A DNA stretch of 52,249 nucleotides from SIG424 sp045546695 (GTDB taxonomy: Bacteria > Bacillota > Clostridia > UBA1212 > UBA1255). Shown in pieces: positions 31,977 through 39,869 of this stretch (position 1 is its first letter; every line of letters begins with the position of its first letter). The translations under genes and the position numbers were made by a program. The notes beneath the pieces were generated by a model. The model was not told the origin of the DNA and did not search any database. It saw only the letters and a list, made by a program, of their open reading frames with translations. The stretch lies in the NCBI GenBank assembly GCA_045546695.1, contig JAZQDE010000016.1, positions 1 to 52,249 on the forward strand. Reading direction: 5' to 3'.

Positions 31977-32840
31977 TTATTTTTTGAGCCCTATTTTTTC
32001 ACCCATTTTAACAATTGTTTCACAACTTTGTTTCGTGTTTTCAATCAGGTCTTCGTCGATTATGACTTTGTCTTTTTGTAAGAGAAGTACGATTGTCGAG
32101 CCGCCGAATTCAAACTTGCCCTTCTCCGCTCCACGCGTTACAGGTACTGTAACAGGATTGTTTACAATCCTTCCGACCATCATCGCGCCGACCTCAATCT
32201 GGACCACTGTGCCAAAATTTTCCGTGTGAAAAACTGTATATTCACGGGAATTTTCTTTATATACGTCTGCGCATGCCGTGGCTATCGGATTTACAGTGTG
32301 CAGAATACCTTTGATAAACTTGTTTTCTGCGACTGTTGCGTTGTCTATGTAGCAGTATCGGTGGTAGTTGTCTACGCTGAGCCTTATAATCACGCAGTAT
32401 CCGCCGGAAAAATCCTCGGCAAGTTCTTTGTTTTTAAGGATTGTTTCAACGGTGTATCTGCTGTTTTTAATCTCAAACGGTGTGTCTTCACCTATTTCGT
32501 AGACAGTCACCTTGCCATCAGCCGGGGTTATAAGAACATTCTTGTCGTGGTTTACGGGGCGGCACTCAGGTCTGATATGTCTGGTGAAAAAATCGTTGTA
32601 TGATTTATATTCCGTCGGTACATATTCTTCCATATTAATATTGTTCTTTTTGATGAAACTTTTAATATGGATTTTTGAAATACGGCACGATAAGTATGCG
32701 GCGCCAATTTTTGTCAGAATGGGGCGTGTAAGTATTTTCACCAGTATCCGGCCGGGTCTGGTCGTGTACAGGCGTTTTAAAAATTTGTCCTGCCCTGTTG
32801 TCTGCTCAAATAAATTACCTTCGCGGTCTTTATAATTCAA
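31977..32840 (-). CDS. psd: phosphatidylserine decarboxylase proenzyme
   Basis: A 287-residue enzyme that makes phosphatidylethanolamine from phosphatidylserine at the membrane. The processing site is FGGST (Ser248), where self-cleavage leaves the pyruvoyl group. Upstream hallmarks are YKSYNDFFTR, LITPADGKV, RLSVDNYHRYCYID with the key His, and VGAMMVGRI. The site is GGST instead of LGST, as in other clostridial enzymes. The start is a TTG at 32840, with CGGAGG 7 nt before it; no ATG fits. It is 15 nt after pssA, so both steps of phosphatidylethanolamine synthesis are coupled. Confidence 0.95.
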   Translation of the reverse strand: MNYKDREGNLFEQTTGQDKFLKRLYTTRPGRILVKILTRPILTKIGAAYLSCRISKIHIKSFIKKNNINMEEYVPTEYKSYNDFFTRHIRPECRPVNHDKNVLITPADGKVTVYEIGEDTPFEIKNSRYTVETILKNKELAEDFSGGYCVIIRLSVDNYHRYCYIDNATVAENKFIKGILHTVNPIATACADVYKENSREYTVFHTENFGTVVQIEVGAMMVGRIVNNPVTVPVTRGAEKGKFEFGGSTIVLLLQKDKVIIDEDLIENTKQSCETIVKMGEKIGLKK

Positions 32841-32855
32841 AGTAATGCCTCCGTA

Positions 32856-33506
32856 TCAATAGTAACCTTTTACAAGAATACCACATACTATAAGCGCACC
32901 AATAATTGCCATTACAATTGCTTCTTTACGGCCCGGTTTTTTTACTTTTATATCCCATACGAAAAGGAAGCCTGTGATGAACATCATAATTACATATATT
33001 GGTGACATTTTCACCGGAATTCTGCTTGAAAGAAGGTTGTCTATCGCAAAAATCAACGGATAAATCAAAGCTGCTGTTGTAACAGGAAGACCCTGGTAAT
33101 ATTTGCGGTTCTCGGTTGTTTCCTGCTGGCGTTTGCTCTCCATTACGTTGAAATATCCAAGACGGATTACTGCGCCGAGGACGTAAAGGCCTGCTGCGAT
33201 TAATTTAATCCAGTGTTTTGGTCCGATGCAGATGACAATAAAGGCCGGAAAAACGCCGAAACAGATCAGGTCACACAGCGAGTCAATCTGGATGCCGAAT
33301 TCCATGGCATCTTTTGACCTTTTTGTATGGCGTGCGATTTTGCCGTCAAACATGTCACAGAAGCCTGAAAATATAAGGCATAAGAATGCTACTTTGAATG
33401 CACGTAAGTCGCCTTGTGCACCTGCGGCAGCCTGTGTAATACCAAACAATGAGGATAACAATCCAATATATGTAAGTATTACAGAACGATTATAAAAACC
33501 TATCAT
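32856..33506 (-). CDS. pssA: CDP-diacylglycerol--serine O-phosphatidyltransferase
   Basis: A 216-residue CDP-alcohol phosphatidyltransferase with several membrane helices, which makes phosphatidylserine. The family motif DG-x2-AR-x8-G-x3-D-x3-D is complete: DGKIAR, then FGIQIDSLCD (about 54-76). The ATG at 33506 was chosen because GGAGGGG lies 6 nt before it; the in-frame GTG at 33521 is part of that site. It sits 24 nt after rho and directly before psd, giving a rho-pssA-psd unit. Confidence 0.95.
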   Translation of the reverse strand: MIGFYNRSVILTYIGLLSSLFGITQAAAGAQGDLRAFKVAFLCLIFSGFCDMFDGKIARHTKRSKDAMEFGIQIDSLCDLICFGVFPAFIVICIGPKHWIKLIAAGLYVLGAVIRLGYFNVMESKRQQETTENRKYYQGLPVTTAALIYPLIFAIDNLLSSRIPVKMSPIYVIMMFITGFLFVWDIKVKKPGRKEAIVMAIIGALIVCGILVKGYY

Positions 33507-33530
33507 ATTATTCCCCTCCACATTTTGCCA

Positions 33531-35159
33531 TTATTTGTCTGCTGCTATTATGTTTATTGTCTTTAAGAATTCTTCGTTGTTCTTTGTGCGAAGCATCTTG
33601 TTGACAATCATTTCTGTTACTTCCGCGGTCGCAGCGTTGCTGAGTGCTTTGCGTATGGAGTATACACGATTCAGCTCGTCTTCGGTTAGTAACAATTCTT
33701 CTTTTCTTGTACCGGATTTGTTGATATCTATTGCCGGGAATACTCTCTTTTCAGATAATTTTCTGTCAAGATGCAGCTCCATGTTGCCGGTACCTTTGAA
33801 TTCTTCAAATATTACATCATCCATTTTACTACCTGTGTCAATAAGGGCGGTAGCAATAATTGTCAGGCTGCCTCCATCTCGGATGTTTCTGGCAGCGCCG
33901 AAGAATCTCTTTGGCTTGTAAAGTGCTCCCGGGTCGAGACCGCCGGACAGTGACCTTCCCGTCGGTGGAATTGTTATGTTGTACGCTCTGGCAAGTCTTG
34001 TCAGACTATCCATGAGAATTACGACGTCTTTGCCATGTTCTACCATTCTTTGTGCGCGTTCGAATACCATTTCTGCTACTTTTATGTGCTTTTCAGGCAT
34101 TTCATCGAATGTTGATGATATAACATCGCCTTCTACTGACTCGCGCATGTCTGTTACTTCTTCCGGTCTTTCGTCTATAAGAAGCACGATGAGTTTAATA
34201 TCAGGGTAGTTTTCTGTTATAGCGTTTGCTATTTTTTTTAGTAATATTGTCTTGCCGGCTTTTGGTGGCGAAACAATCATTCCTCTCTGGCCCTTGCCAA
34301 TCGGCGCGATAAGGTCAATTATTCTTGTTGAGAGTTCGCCGGGTACTGTCTCGAGTACGATTTTTGAATCAGGATATATCGGTGTAAGTGACTCAAATGG
34401 TTTTCTTTTCATTGCTACGTCTATTGTATCGTCGTTTACGGTATTAATGTAGCAAAGTGCCTGGTATTTGTCGTTTTCTCTCTGGAATTTGCTCTTACCT
34501 TTTATATAGTCACCTGTTTTGAGGTTGAATTTGCGTATGAGCGTAGGCGGCACGTATGTGTCTTTTGCATCCGACGTGTATTTGTCGCATCTTAAGAAGC
34601 CGTAGTTATCGGGAAGTATCTCAAGTATGCCCTGTGCGTCATCGAGGACGGGTCCTGCCGGCTGTGGTGCAGGTTGAGGCGTTTCCTGAGCAGGCACAGC
34701 TTCAGCGGCCACAGATGTAGCTTCCGGAGCAGACGTTTCTGTAGTCTGTGCTTCTGCAGGCTGAACCTCAGCAACCTGATGTTCTGTAGCCGTTGCGTCT
34801 TTAGCCGGCGCCGGGGATTGCTTCTTTTTCTCTTTATGTTTTAGGTTTTTATTGTTTTGGTTTTTGCCCGGATTGCGCTTTTCCTTTTTCTGATCTTTAG
34901 GCGTTTTGCTTCGTTTTTCTTCTGCCGCAGGCTTTTCATCGGGCTTCTCTTCAGGCTTTGCTTCAGGCTTTGCTTCGGGTTCTTTTGATTGTGCGGGCAC
35001 CGGGGCTTCAGTTTTTGCAACTTCTTCTTGCTCCGGAATATTCTGCATAGCCTCAATAAGCTGAGCTTTGTTCTTTGTGGTAACTGATTTAACGCCAAAC
35101 ATTTTAGCAATAGCGCGTAAATCATCCAGTTTCTTCTTCTTTAAATCTTCAAGATCCAT
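33531..35159 (-). CDS. rho: transcription termination factor Rho
   Basis: A 542-residue hexameric RNA helicase that ends transcription. A Rho-N SAP-like region (about 1-43) is followed by a low-complexity Ala/Glu/Lys/Pro insert (about 45-170), the cold-shock-like RNA-binding domain (GILEILPDNYGFLR, about 178-191), and the ATPase core. Visible motifs are Walker A PPKAGKTIL (298-306), Walker B VVILMDSLTRLARAYN, the Q loop around GRSLSGG, and the R loop KSGTRKEELL. Such charged inserts are known in some Firmicutes and Actinobacteria and may tune RNA binding. The ATG overlaps the TAA of a small upstream lipoprotein frame (TAATG). Confidence 0.97.
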   Translation of the reverse strand: MDLEDLKKKKLDDLRAIAKMFGVKSVTTKNKAQLIEAMQNIPEQEEVAKTEAPVPAQSKEPEAKPEAKPEEKPDEKPAAEEKRSKTPKDQKKEKRNPGKNQNNKNLKHKEKKKQSPAPAKDATATEHQVAEVQPAEAQTTETSAPEATSVAAEAVPAQETPQPAPQPAGPVLDDAQGILEILPDNYGFLRCDKYTSDAKDTYVPPTLIRKFNLKTGDYIKGKSKFQRENDKYQALCYINTVNDDTIDVAMKRKPFESLTPIYPDSKIVLETVPGELSTRIIDLIAPIGKGQRGMIVSPPKAGKTILLKKIANAITENYPDIKLIVLLIDERPEEVTDMRESVEGDVISSTFDEMPEKHIKVAEMVFERAQRMVEHGKDVVILMDSLTRLARAYNITIPPTGRSLSGGLDPGALYKPKRFFGAARNIRDGGSLTIIATALIDTGSKMDDVIFEEFKGTGNMELHLDRKLSEKRVFPAIDINKSGTRKEELLLTEDELNRVYSIRKALSNAATAEVTEMIVNKMLRTKNNEEFLKTINIIAADK

Positions 35160-35605
35160 TAATTCACCATTTTTTCATATAGATTGCTGACTTTGCTGAA
35201 ATAGCATAGAAAAATTATATGCGTATGGTATAACACGCAAGCGCGTTTGTCAATGAAAAATCTTCTGTCTACCGGACACAGCAGACAGCAAATAATATCC
35301 TCTATTTTGAAAGACGAACCAATTATAACCTGTATCTTACCGGAAGCCTTTTGCTGCTTTTCTGTAGAAATTGCATTTGCACCTATTGTAAGGCTCATGT
35401 TTATTGACATTGAGTTAGTCGGCTTAGCTATATTCAATTCGTTTTTGTACATCATAGAGTAGGCGGAATCATCTTCTCTGCCTCGGTCTAAATTATATGC
35501 TATTTTAAGTATTGAAAGAGGATTGCTGTCTGCTGGTTTGCAGGAAATCAAACAGGAAAACATTACAAACACTATACACAGACTCAGCATTTTCTTAAGC
35601 TTCAT
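35159..35605 (-). CDS. small putative lipoprotein, possibly decayed at its C-terminus
   Basis: 148 residues. The N-terminus is a good lipoprotein signal (lipobox LISC, about Cys22), and the next 70 residues look like a real secreted protein (SMSINMSLTIGANAIST). The last 60 residues (CLLCPVDRR...ILFLCYF) look unlike the rest. They could come from a frameshift or loss of a stop codon. The ATG at 35605 follows AAAGGGTGAC. Its stop overlaps the rho start, so it may be the leading frame of the rho operon. I do not recognise a family. Confidence 0.45.
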   Translation of the reverse strand: MKLKKMLSLCIVFVMFSCLISCKPADSNPLSILKIAYNLDRGREDDSAYSMMYKNELNIAKPTNSMSINMSLTIGANAISTEKQQKASGKIQVIIGSSFKIEDIICCLLCPVDRRFFIDKRACVLYHTHIIFLCYFSKVSNLYEKMVN

Positions 35606-35640
35606 GTAGGTCACCCTTTGTTAATTTTAATATTTGTTTG

Positions 35641-35670
35641 ATTATCCTAAATGTCTTTAATTCTTGTCAA
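35641..35670 (-). promoter_or_regulatory. promoter of the rho-pssA-psd operon
   Basis: TTGACA, 18 bp, GATAAT on the minus strand. Its -35 faces the -35 of the tRNA-Leu promoter; the two form an inverted repeat TTGTCAAC/GTTGACAA (35664-35698). Confidence 0.6.
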
Positions 35671-35691
35671 CGATATGGTGAAAATAAGCAG

Positions 35692-35719
35692 TTGACAAAC
35701 GATGCATTTTTTATATCAT
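35692..35719 (+). promoter_or_regulatory. promoter of tRNA-Leu
   Basis: A perfect TTGACA, 16 bp, TATCAT. The predicted start is a few bases before the tRNA. Confidence 0.7.
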
Positions 35720-35732
35720 TTACGGGCTACAT

Positions 35733-35816
35733 GCGGATGTGGCGGAATTGGCAGACGCGCTAGATTCAGGTTCTAGTGAGCGCTAGCTCATGTGGGTTCA
35801 ACTCCCGTCATCCGCA
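35733..35816 (+). tRNA. tRNA-Leu (anticodon CAG)
   Basis: An 84-nt cloverleaf with a long variable arm (GAGCGCTAGCTC region), acceptor stem GCGGATG/CATCCGC, anticodon loop TTCAGGT, T loop GTTCAACTC and discriminator A. CCA is not encoded. Confidence 0.97.
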
Positions 35817-35823
35817 TACACTG

Positions 35824-35857
35824 ACAAGTGTTCATTATATTAAACATGAACACTTGT
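35824..35857 (+). terminator. terminator after tRNA-Leu
   Basis: A perfect 12-bp stem, ACAAGTGTTCAT with ATGAACACTTGT, and a 10-nt loop, followed by TTTATTTTT on the plus strand. Confidence 0.9.
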
Positions 35858-35886
35858 TTTATTTTTCACATAAACAGGAGATTGAT

Positions 35887-35931
35887 ATGAACTTCAAAAA
35901 GCTTACCCCTACCCTTTTATTCATTATATAA
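35887..35931 (+). CDS. 14-codon ORF with a good ribosome binding site
   Basis: AGGAG lies 6 nt before an ATG that opens MNFKKLTPTLLFII and stops. It looks like the first part of a signal peptide and may be a remnant of a lost secreted protein gene. It could also be a real short peptide. It lies after the tRNA-Leu terminator, with no clear promoter of its own. Confidence 0.25.
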   Translation: MNFKKLTPTLLFII

Positions 35932-35956
35932 CCTACATTACTTACAAAAAAAAAAG

Positions 35957-35977
35957 CGCTGCCCTTATTGGGCAGCG
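35957..35977 (-). terminator. strong terminator after the OB-fold lipoprotein gene
   Basis: An 8-bp stem, CGCTGCCC with GGGCAGCG, and a 5-nt loop, followed on the minus strand by ten T. Confidence 0.93.
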
Positions 35978-36002
35978 GCTAAAATATTAACTATTTTTAA
36001 GA

Positions 36003-36749
36003 TTAAGCAGCTTTGCTTACTGATGTGATGTGTGTGTTAACACCGTTATACCAGTAAAGGAAGCCTTCAACGTCGATAACGTCGCCTGCTACGAGAGCAC
36101 CAACAGCCTTGTATACTTCTGTCTCAGGATCTGTGAGGTAACGCTCTACGCAGAAATCATATTCAGCACCGTTAAGAGATACCTTAACGTAGATGTCATC
36201 ACCGGGTTCGCCGTTCTTGTATTCGATTGAAACAACTGTAAGACCCTTGAATGATACGAACTGGTTCTGTGACTTAACGAGATCTTCTGTGCCGAGGAGT
36301 GCTGTTGCGTCCTTAGCTTCAGCGATGTAAGAACCTTCCATAATCTCGAATGTAGCGTCAACGATCTCATATTCGCCTGCCCATACTGTCTTGAAACCTG
36401 TTACTTTAATCTTTGTGCCTGTTGTTAACTGTGCATACTGTTCTTCTGTGCATGCCATTTCATAAAGGAAGTATGCACCATCTTTGTCCTGTGTGTAAAC
36501 AGTAGCTTTGTTATCCCACCATGACTGCTTAGCCTGAACGAAAGCTTCGATAACTACAGGTACCTGTTCGCCACCTTCTGTAACTTCGATTGCTGCATAT
36601 TCAGCATATGTAAGTACGCCTTCTGACTTAGCAAAAGGATCAGCTGTTGCTTCAGGAGCCTTTGTAGGATCAGCATCGCCGTTATCTCCGCAAGCTGCAA
36701 ATGAAACAACCATAATTAAAGCCAAAAATAAAACTAATAATTTTTTCAT
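36003..36749 (-). CDS. lipoprotein with probable OB-fold domains
   Basis: 248 residues. The lipobox is FAAC (about Cys20), followed by a short Asp/Ala/Pro linker. Two similar beta-rich segments (about 65-140 and 155-240) each read like an OB fold of the YhcR/DUF5689 type: VPVVIEAFVQAK, then a display strand, then GTKIKVTGFKTVWAGEYEIV; and later VYKAVGALVAGDVIDVEGFLYWYNGVNTHI. Such domains bind nucleic acids or sugars; the ligand here is unknown. The ATG at 36749 follows AGAGGTG; the in-frame GTG at 36758 is part of that site. It is a single-gene unit with a strong promoter and terminator. It lacks the CGSS tail of its neighbours. Confidence 0.7.
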   Translation of the reverse strand: MKKLLVLFLALIMVVSFAACGDNGDADPTKAPEATADPFAKSEGVLTYAEYAAIEVTEGGEQVPVVIEAFVQAKQSWWDNKATVYTQDKDGAYFLYEMACTEEQYAQLTTGTKIKVTGFKTVWAGEYEIVDATFEIMEGSYIAEAKDATALLGTEDLVKSQNQFVSFKGLTVVSIEYKNGEPGDDIYVKVSLNGAEYDFCVERYLTDPETEVYKAVGALVAGDVIDVEGFLYWYNGVNTHITSVSKAA

Positions 36750-36794
36750 TTTTTTCACCTCTTATAGTGTTAAGTCCGAAGACTCACAACCGAC

Positions 36795-36822
36795 ATTATA
36801 CCCAAAATTTTTCATAAGTCAA
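36795..36822 (-). promoter_or_regulatory. promoter of the OB-fold lipoprotein gene
   Basis: TTGACT, 16 bp, perfect TATAAT on the minus strand, about 45 bp before the start codon. Confidence 0.75.
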
Positions 36823-36841
36823 CGCATAAATGATTTCGCAG

Positions 36842-37480
36842 TTATTTGCGGCGTTTGATTAAAAGAGTTGTGCCTGCCAATATTACTATATTTGCCAGCA
36901 TAACAGAAGATCCACAACCTCCTTCTTCTGCCTCAGGAGCATCTGTCGGCTCAGCAATCGGTGCTTCTGTCGGAGCTGTAGTCGGAGCTACAGTCGGAGC
37001 CATAGTCGGCTCAGAGGTAGGCTCAGAGGTAGGTTCAGACGTCGGTTCTGAAGTCGGCATTTCAGTCGGTTCGGGCATCGGGGCCTCTGCCTGTGTATAA
37101 ATAGTAATTTCTACCTCATCAATAATCTCATATCCGTCGTTTTCGAGAAGATATATTACATAATCCCCGGCCGGCAGCCTTTCAAGATCGTTACGTTCAT
37201 TATTGTATTCCGCATCAAAAATATTTTTGGTATCGCCTGACTCATTGCCATCCCGGGCAACATAGTACCATAAAATGGATGGCGTAACCTGGACAACATC
37301 TGTATCAAGATATATTCCGACCCAGTCCTTGCCCTCGCCTTCTGCCGTCACAAGAATCGGCTCGCCTTCTACGTACCAGTCTTTATCAGTAGTTATAGTA
37401 CCCGATGCATTTATTGTGCTCGTGAAGCACATTGAGAGTTCAAGAATTGTAATGCATAAAATCGCCAAGAAACGTTTCAT
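36842..37480 (-). CDS. secreted protein with CGSS-type C-terminal tail (one beta domain)
   Basis: 212 residues. Order: signal peptide (1-25), one beta-sandwich domain (about 28-130) that starts near WYVEGEPILVTAEG and contains DWVGIYLD, a Thr/Pro/Glu linker (about 132-180) with the EPTS unit repeated four times, and then GGCGSS, a hydrophobic helix and IKRRK. The tail matches those at 37613, 38505 and 47972. The linker should span the cell wall. The ligand of the beta domain is unknown. The ATG at 37480 follows AGGAGG. The gene has its own promoter (37511-37540) but no clear terminator before the next promoter. Confidence 0.75.
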   Translation of the reverse strand: MKRFLAILCITILELSMCFTSTINASGTITTDKDWYVEGEPILVTAEGEGKDWVGIYLDTDVVQVTPSILWYYVARDGNESGDTKNIFDAEYNNERNDLERLPAGDYVIYLLENDGYEIIDEVEITIYTQAEAPMPEPTEMPTSEPTSEPTSEPTSEPTMAPTVAPTTAPTEAPIAEPTDAPEAEEGGCGSSVMLANIVILAGTTLLIKRRK

Positions 37481-37510
37481 ATATTTTCCTCCTGAATCTA
37501 ATCTGCTATA

Positions 37511-37540
37511 ATTGTACTCTATCATAATACAAATCGTCAA
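37511..37540 (-). promoter_or_regulatory. promoter of the one-domain CGSS protein gene
   Basis: TTGACG, 18 bp, TACAAT on the minus strand. Confidence 0.6.
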
Positions 37541-37562
37541 TATTTGTTTGAAAGTATAAGAA

Positions 37563-37595
37563 AAAGCCGCCGGTTTTATATGCACCGGCGGCTTT
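37563..37595 (-). terminator. terminator after the 37613 CGSS protein gene
   Basis: A perfect 12-bp stem, AAAGCCGCCGGT with ACCGGCGGCTTT, and a 9-nt loop, with a T run on the minus strand. Confidence 0.92.
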
Positions 37596-37612
37596 CAAGG
37601 ACATTTTGTCAA

Positions 37613-38329
37613 TTATTTTCTCTTCTTCAATACAACTGCAGCACCGAGAATAAGCATAATCTGTGCTATAGCAACTGACGAACCACATCCGCCTTCTTCT
37701 TCTGCAGGAGCTTCTGTTGCTTTTGGAGCCTCAGTAGCGGGTACTTCTGTAGGAGCTTCTGTAGGAACTTCTGTCGGCGCCTCTGTCGGTGCAGGTGTAG
37801 CTGTTGGCTCTGCTGTAGGTTCGAGTGTCTGTCCCGGCATAACTACGTCATAGAAACGTACCACAGGAAGCTTTAGGTTAATACCATCTTGTGTAAGTAC
37901 AAATTCAATCTCATACTCGCCGTCATCTTCGAAGTTGATATATGTATATTCTGAATGTGCAAAATTGCTCCATGCATTGTCGCCTTCACCTGTTGTAGCA
38001 AACTTTTCAGATTGTGCTGCAAGTTCGCCGTCAACGTATACGTCGAAAGCTCCAATTCCCCAGGGCGAACATACGTCTGTTCTGAATTCGTATACGCCGG
38101 AATCGATAACTTCAACAATAAAAGTATAAGAATCATCAACGTTTGTATAGTTAACAACATTATCGCCATTAGGCGCTGAATCATCATTGTTATATTCACT
38201 CAGATCAGAGAAATTAACCTGCCACTCTGTATCATCAGCAGCAAGCATAACTGCTGCGTTCACGCTGACTGATGCAAACATTGTGAGCATCATGGCAATA
38301 CAAATAACAATTGCAAATATTTTTTTCAT
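37613..38329 (-). CDS. secreted CBM-like protein with CGSS-type C-terminal tail
   Basis: 238 residues. A signal peptide (1-26, ending NAA) is followed by one beta-sandwich (about 33-165) that looks like a CBM6/CBM35-type carbohydrate-binding domain: GVYEFRTDVCSPWGIGAFDV, then YVDGELAAQ. Next come a Pro/Thr/Ala linker (about 170-205, TEAPTEVP repeated) and the tail GGCGSSVAIAQIM with a helix and LKKRK. It is a paralog of the domain in the gene at 38505. It probably displays a glycan-binding module on the cell surface. The ATG at 38329 follows AGGAG. Its promoter and terminator are clear, so it is transcribed alone. Confidence 0.75.
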   Translation of the reverse strand: MKKIFAIVICIAMMLTMFASVSVNAAVMLAADDTEWQVNFSDLSEYNNDDSAPNGDNVVNYTNVDDSYTFIVEVIDSGVYEFRTDVCSPWGIGAFDVYVDGELAAQSEKFATTGEGDNAWSNFAHSEYTYINFEDDGEYEIEFVLTQDGINLKLPVVRFYDVVMPGQTLEPTAEPTATPAPTEAPTEVPTEAPTEVPATEAPKATEAPAEEEGGCGSSVAIAQIMLILGAAVVLKKRK

Positions 38330-38423
38330 ATTTTTCGTCTCCTTAAATGATTTTAAAGAAAAAAAGAACATGAAAAAAAACATTTTTTCATATTCTCCGT
38401 TTCTCCCTGAAAAAGATATTATC

Positions 38424-38452
38424 ATTTTACACTAAAAGGGTTTTTCCGTCAA
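38424..38452 (-). promoter_or_regulatory. promoter of the 37613 CGSS protein gene
   Basis: TTGACG, 17 bp, TAAAAT on the minus strand, directly after the terminator of the upstream gene. Confidence 0.65.
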
Positions 38453-38458
38453 TATGAA

Positions 38459-38483
38459 AAAGAGCGGCTTTTCACCGCTCTTT
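38459..38483 (-). terminator. terminator after the 38505 CGSS protein gene
   Basis: A 9-bp stem, AAAGAGCGG with CCGCTCTTT, and a 7-nt loop, with TTC after it on the minus strand. Confidence 0.85.
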
Positions 38484-38504
38484 CATAATCAGATATTCTG
38501 AAAA

Positions 38505-39809
38505 TTATTTCTTTTTCTTCATGATAACAGCTGCGCCAAGAATAAGCATAGCGTGTGCGATTGCCATTGAAGAACCACATCCGCCCTTTTCTTCCTTAGC
38601 CGGAGCCTGTGTAGGAGCTACTGTCGGAGCCTGCGTAGGAGCTACTGTCGGAGCTTGTGTAGGAGCCTGAGTAGCGTTCGGATCCGGAGTAGCTGTAGGA
38701 GCCGGTGTTGCGCCGGGGAGCAATTCGCCGAGTTCGTAGAAGAATACTTCATCTTCAACTGCGTAAATGTCGATCTCTGCCCATCTGTCCGGTGGAACTG
38801 CATATTCTGTAGCATTTGTGTAACCTTCGAAGTATGACTCCCAGTCATCATCATAGTTTTCCATATCAGCAATACCTGTTCTGATGTGGAGCCAAGGTGT
38901 CTGGTTGTCTGTGTCTTCAGGATCATCGTTATAAGAATCAGTTACGTTGATAACAAGCAGATACTCGCCTGCAGGAATAATCTCATCAAATACAACGCCG
39001 ATGTAACCGTTCTGTGTTGTTGGTATATTACGTGTAGCAATCGGATCTGATGCATATGAGAATTCATCCAAAGGCTCATAGTTATCATAGAAATCTTCAT
39101 CCCATGCATATACAGACATATCCATAGCAACGTGTCCGTTGTAACCTCTACCTGTTGTCCACTGCGAGAAACCAAAGCCTCTGAAGGCTGAACCAATGTT
39201 TACACGAACAGCATAGTAATGTCCTACGTTCATGTGAACAGCTTTAGCCGGGCTTTCTGACATACCATCTGAAAGATATACAGGAGCTTTCTTAAGATCT
39301 GTTACCCATTCAGGCATTGTCTCGCCTGCATAAGAAATTGTAGGTAATGTGAAGTTAAAGCCTGCTTCTACAAATACATATTTAATAGTATGTGTGCCTG
39401 CTTCTTTAATTTCAAAGTAACCTGTTGATTCTTCAGCGTAAAGATCCCACTGGTTTGTACCTGATGCTGTGAAGATAGTAGCAGTGTATGCAAGAACATC
39501 ATCAACGTATACCTCATATTTACCTGCACCGTTAGGAGAAGCAATAGGAGCAACTGCCTTGTATGCGCCTGCCTTTGCGAAATCCATAGCAAATGTGAAA
39601 GAGTCACCTGCGCCGATATAAGACAAAGTATTGTTGTCACTGCACTGGAAAGCATTTTCTGCAACTTCTGCATCGTTAAGAGTAACGTCTGCCTTTGTAA
39701 CTGTAATGCCTGTACCGTCTTCCGGTACAGCAGCAGCGCTAACGTTCAGTACTGCGAATACTGAAACGAGCATTGCTATACAAAGAATCATAGAAAATAT
39801 TTTTTTCAT
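38505..39809 (-). CDS. secreted two-domain protein with CGSS-type C-terminal tail
   Basis: 434 residues. Signal peptide (1-25); a CBM6/CBM35-like domain (about 30-170, AYKAVAPIASPNGAGKYEVY followed by VDDVLAY) that is a paralog of the one at 37613; a second beta domain (about 185-365) with RVNIGSAFRGFGFSQWTTG and GRGYNGHVAMDMSVYAWD; a Thr/Ala/Pro/Gln linker (about 370-403, APTQ units); and GGCGSSMAIAHAM with a helix and KKKK. It may bind or process glycans at the surface; no catalytic residues are evident. The start ATG follows CGGAGG. Its promoter overlaps the stop codon of the sugar-binding lipoprotein. Confidence 0.75.
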   Translation of the reverse strand: MKKIFSMILCIAMLVSVFAVLNVSAAAVPEDGTGITVTKADVTLNDAEVAENAFQCSDNNTLSYIGAGDSFTFAMDFAKAGAYKAVAPIASPNGAGKYEVYVDDVLAYTATIFTASGTNQWDLYAEESTGYFEIKEAGTHTIKYVFVEAGFNFTLPTISYAGETMPEWVTDLKKAPVYLSDGMSESPAKAVHMNVGHYYAVRVNIGSAFRGFGFSQWTTGRGYNGHVAMDMSVYAWDEDFYDNYEPLDEFSYASDPIATRNIPTTQNGYIGVVFDEIIPAGEYLLVINVTDSYNDDPEDTDNQTPWLHIRTGIADMENYDDDWESYFEGYTNATEYAVPPDRWAEIDIYAVEDEVFFYELGELLPGATPAPTATPDPNATQAPTQAPTVAPTQAPTVAPTQAPAKEEKGGCGSSMAIAHAMLILGAAVIMKKKK

Positions 39810-39840
39810 TTCTTTTTACCTCCGTTAGAATAATGTACTT

Positions 39841-39869
39841 ATTATATATTTGTTTTTTATATTGGTCAA
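39841..39869 (-). promoter_or_regulatory. promoter of the 38505 CGSS protein gene
   Basis: TTGACC, 17 bp, perfect TATAAT on the minus strand. The TGA in the -35 is the stop codon of the upstream sugar-binding lipoprotein gene. Confidence 0.75.

Noticed and set aside
38330..38425. Phe-rich leader peptide upstream of the 37613 gene
   Set aside because: A short ATG frame with several Phe codons exists, but its ribosome binding site is too close, and the T-rich stretch explains the Phe codons.
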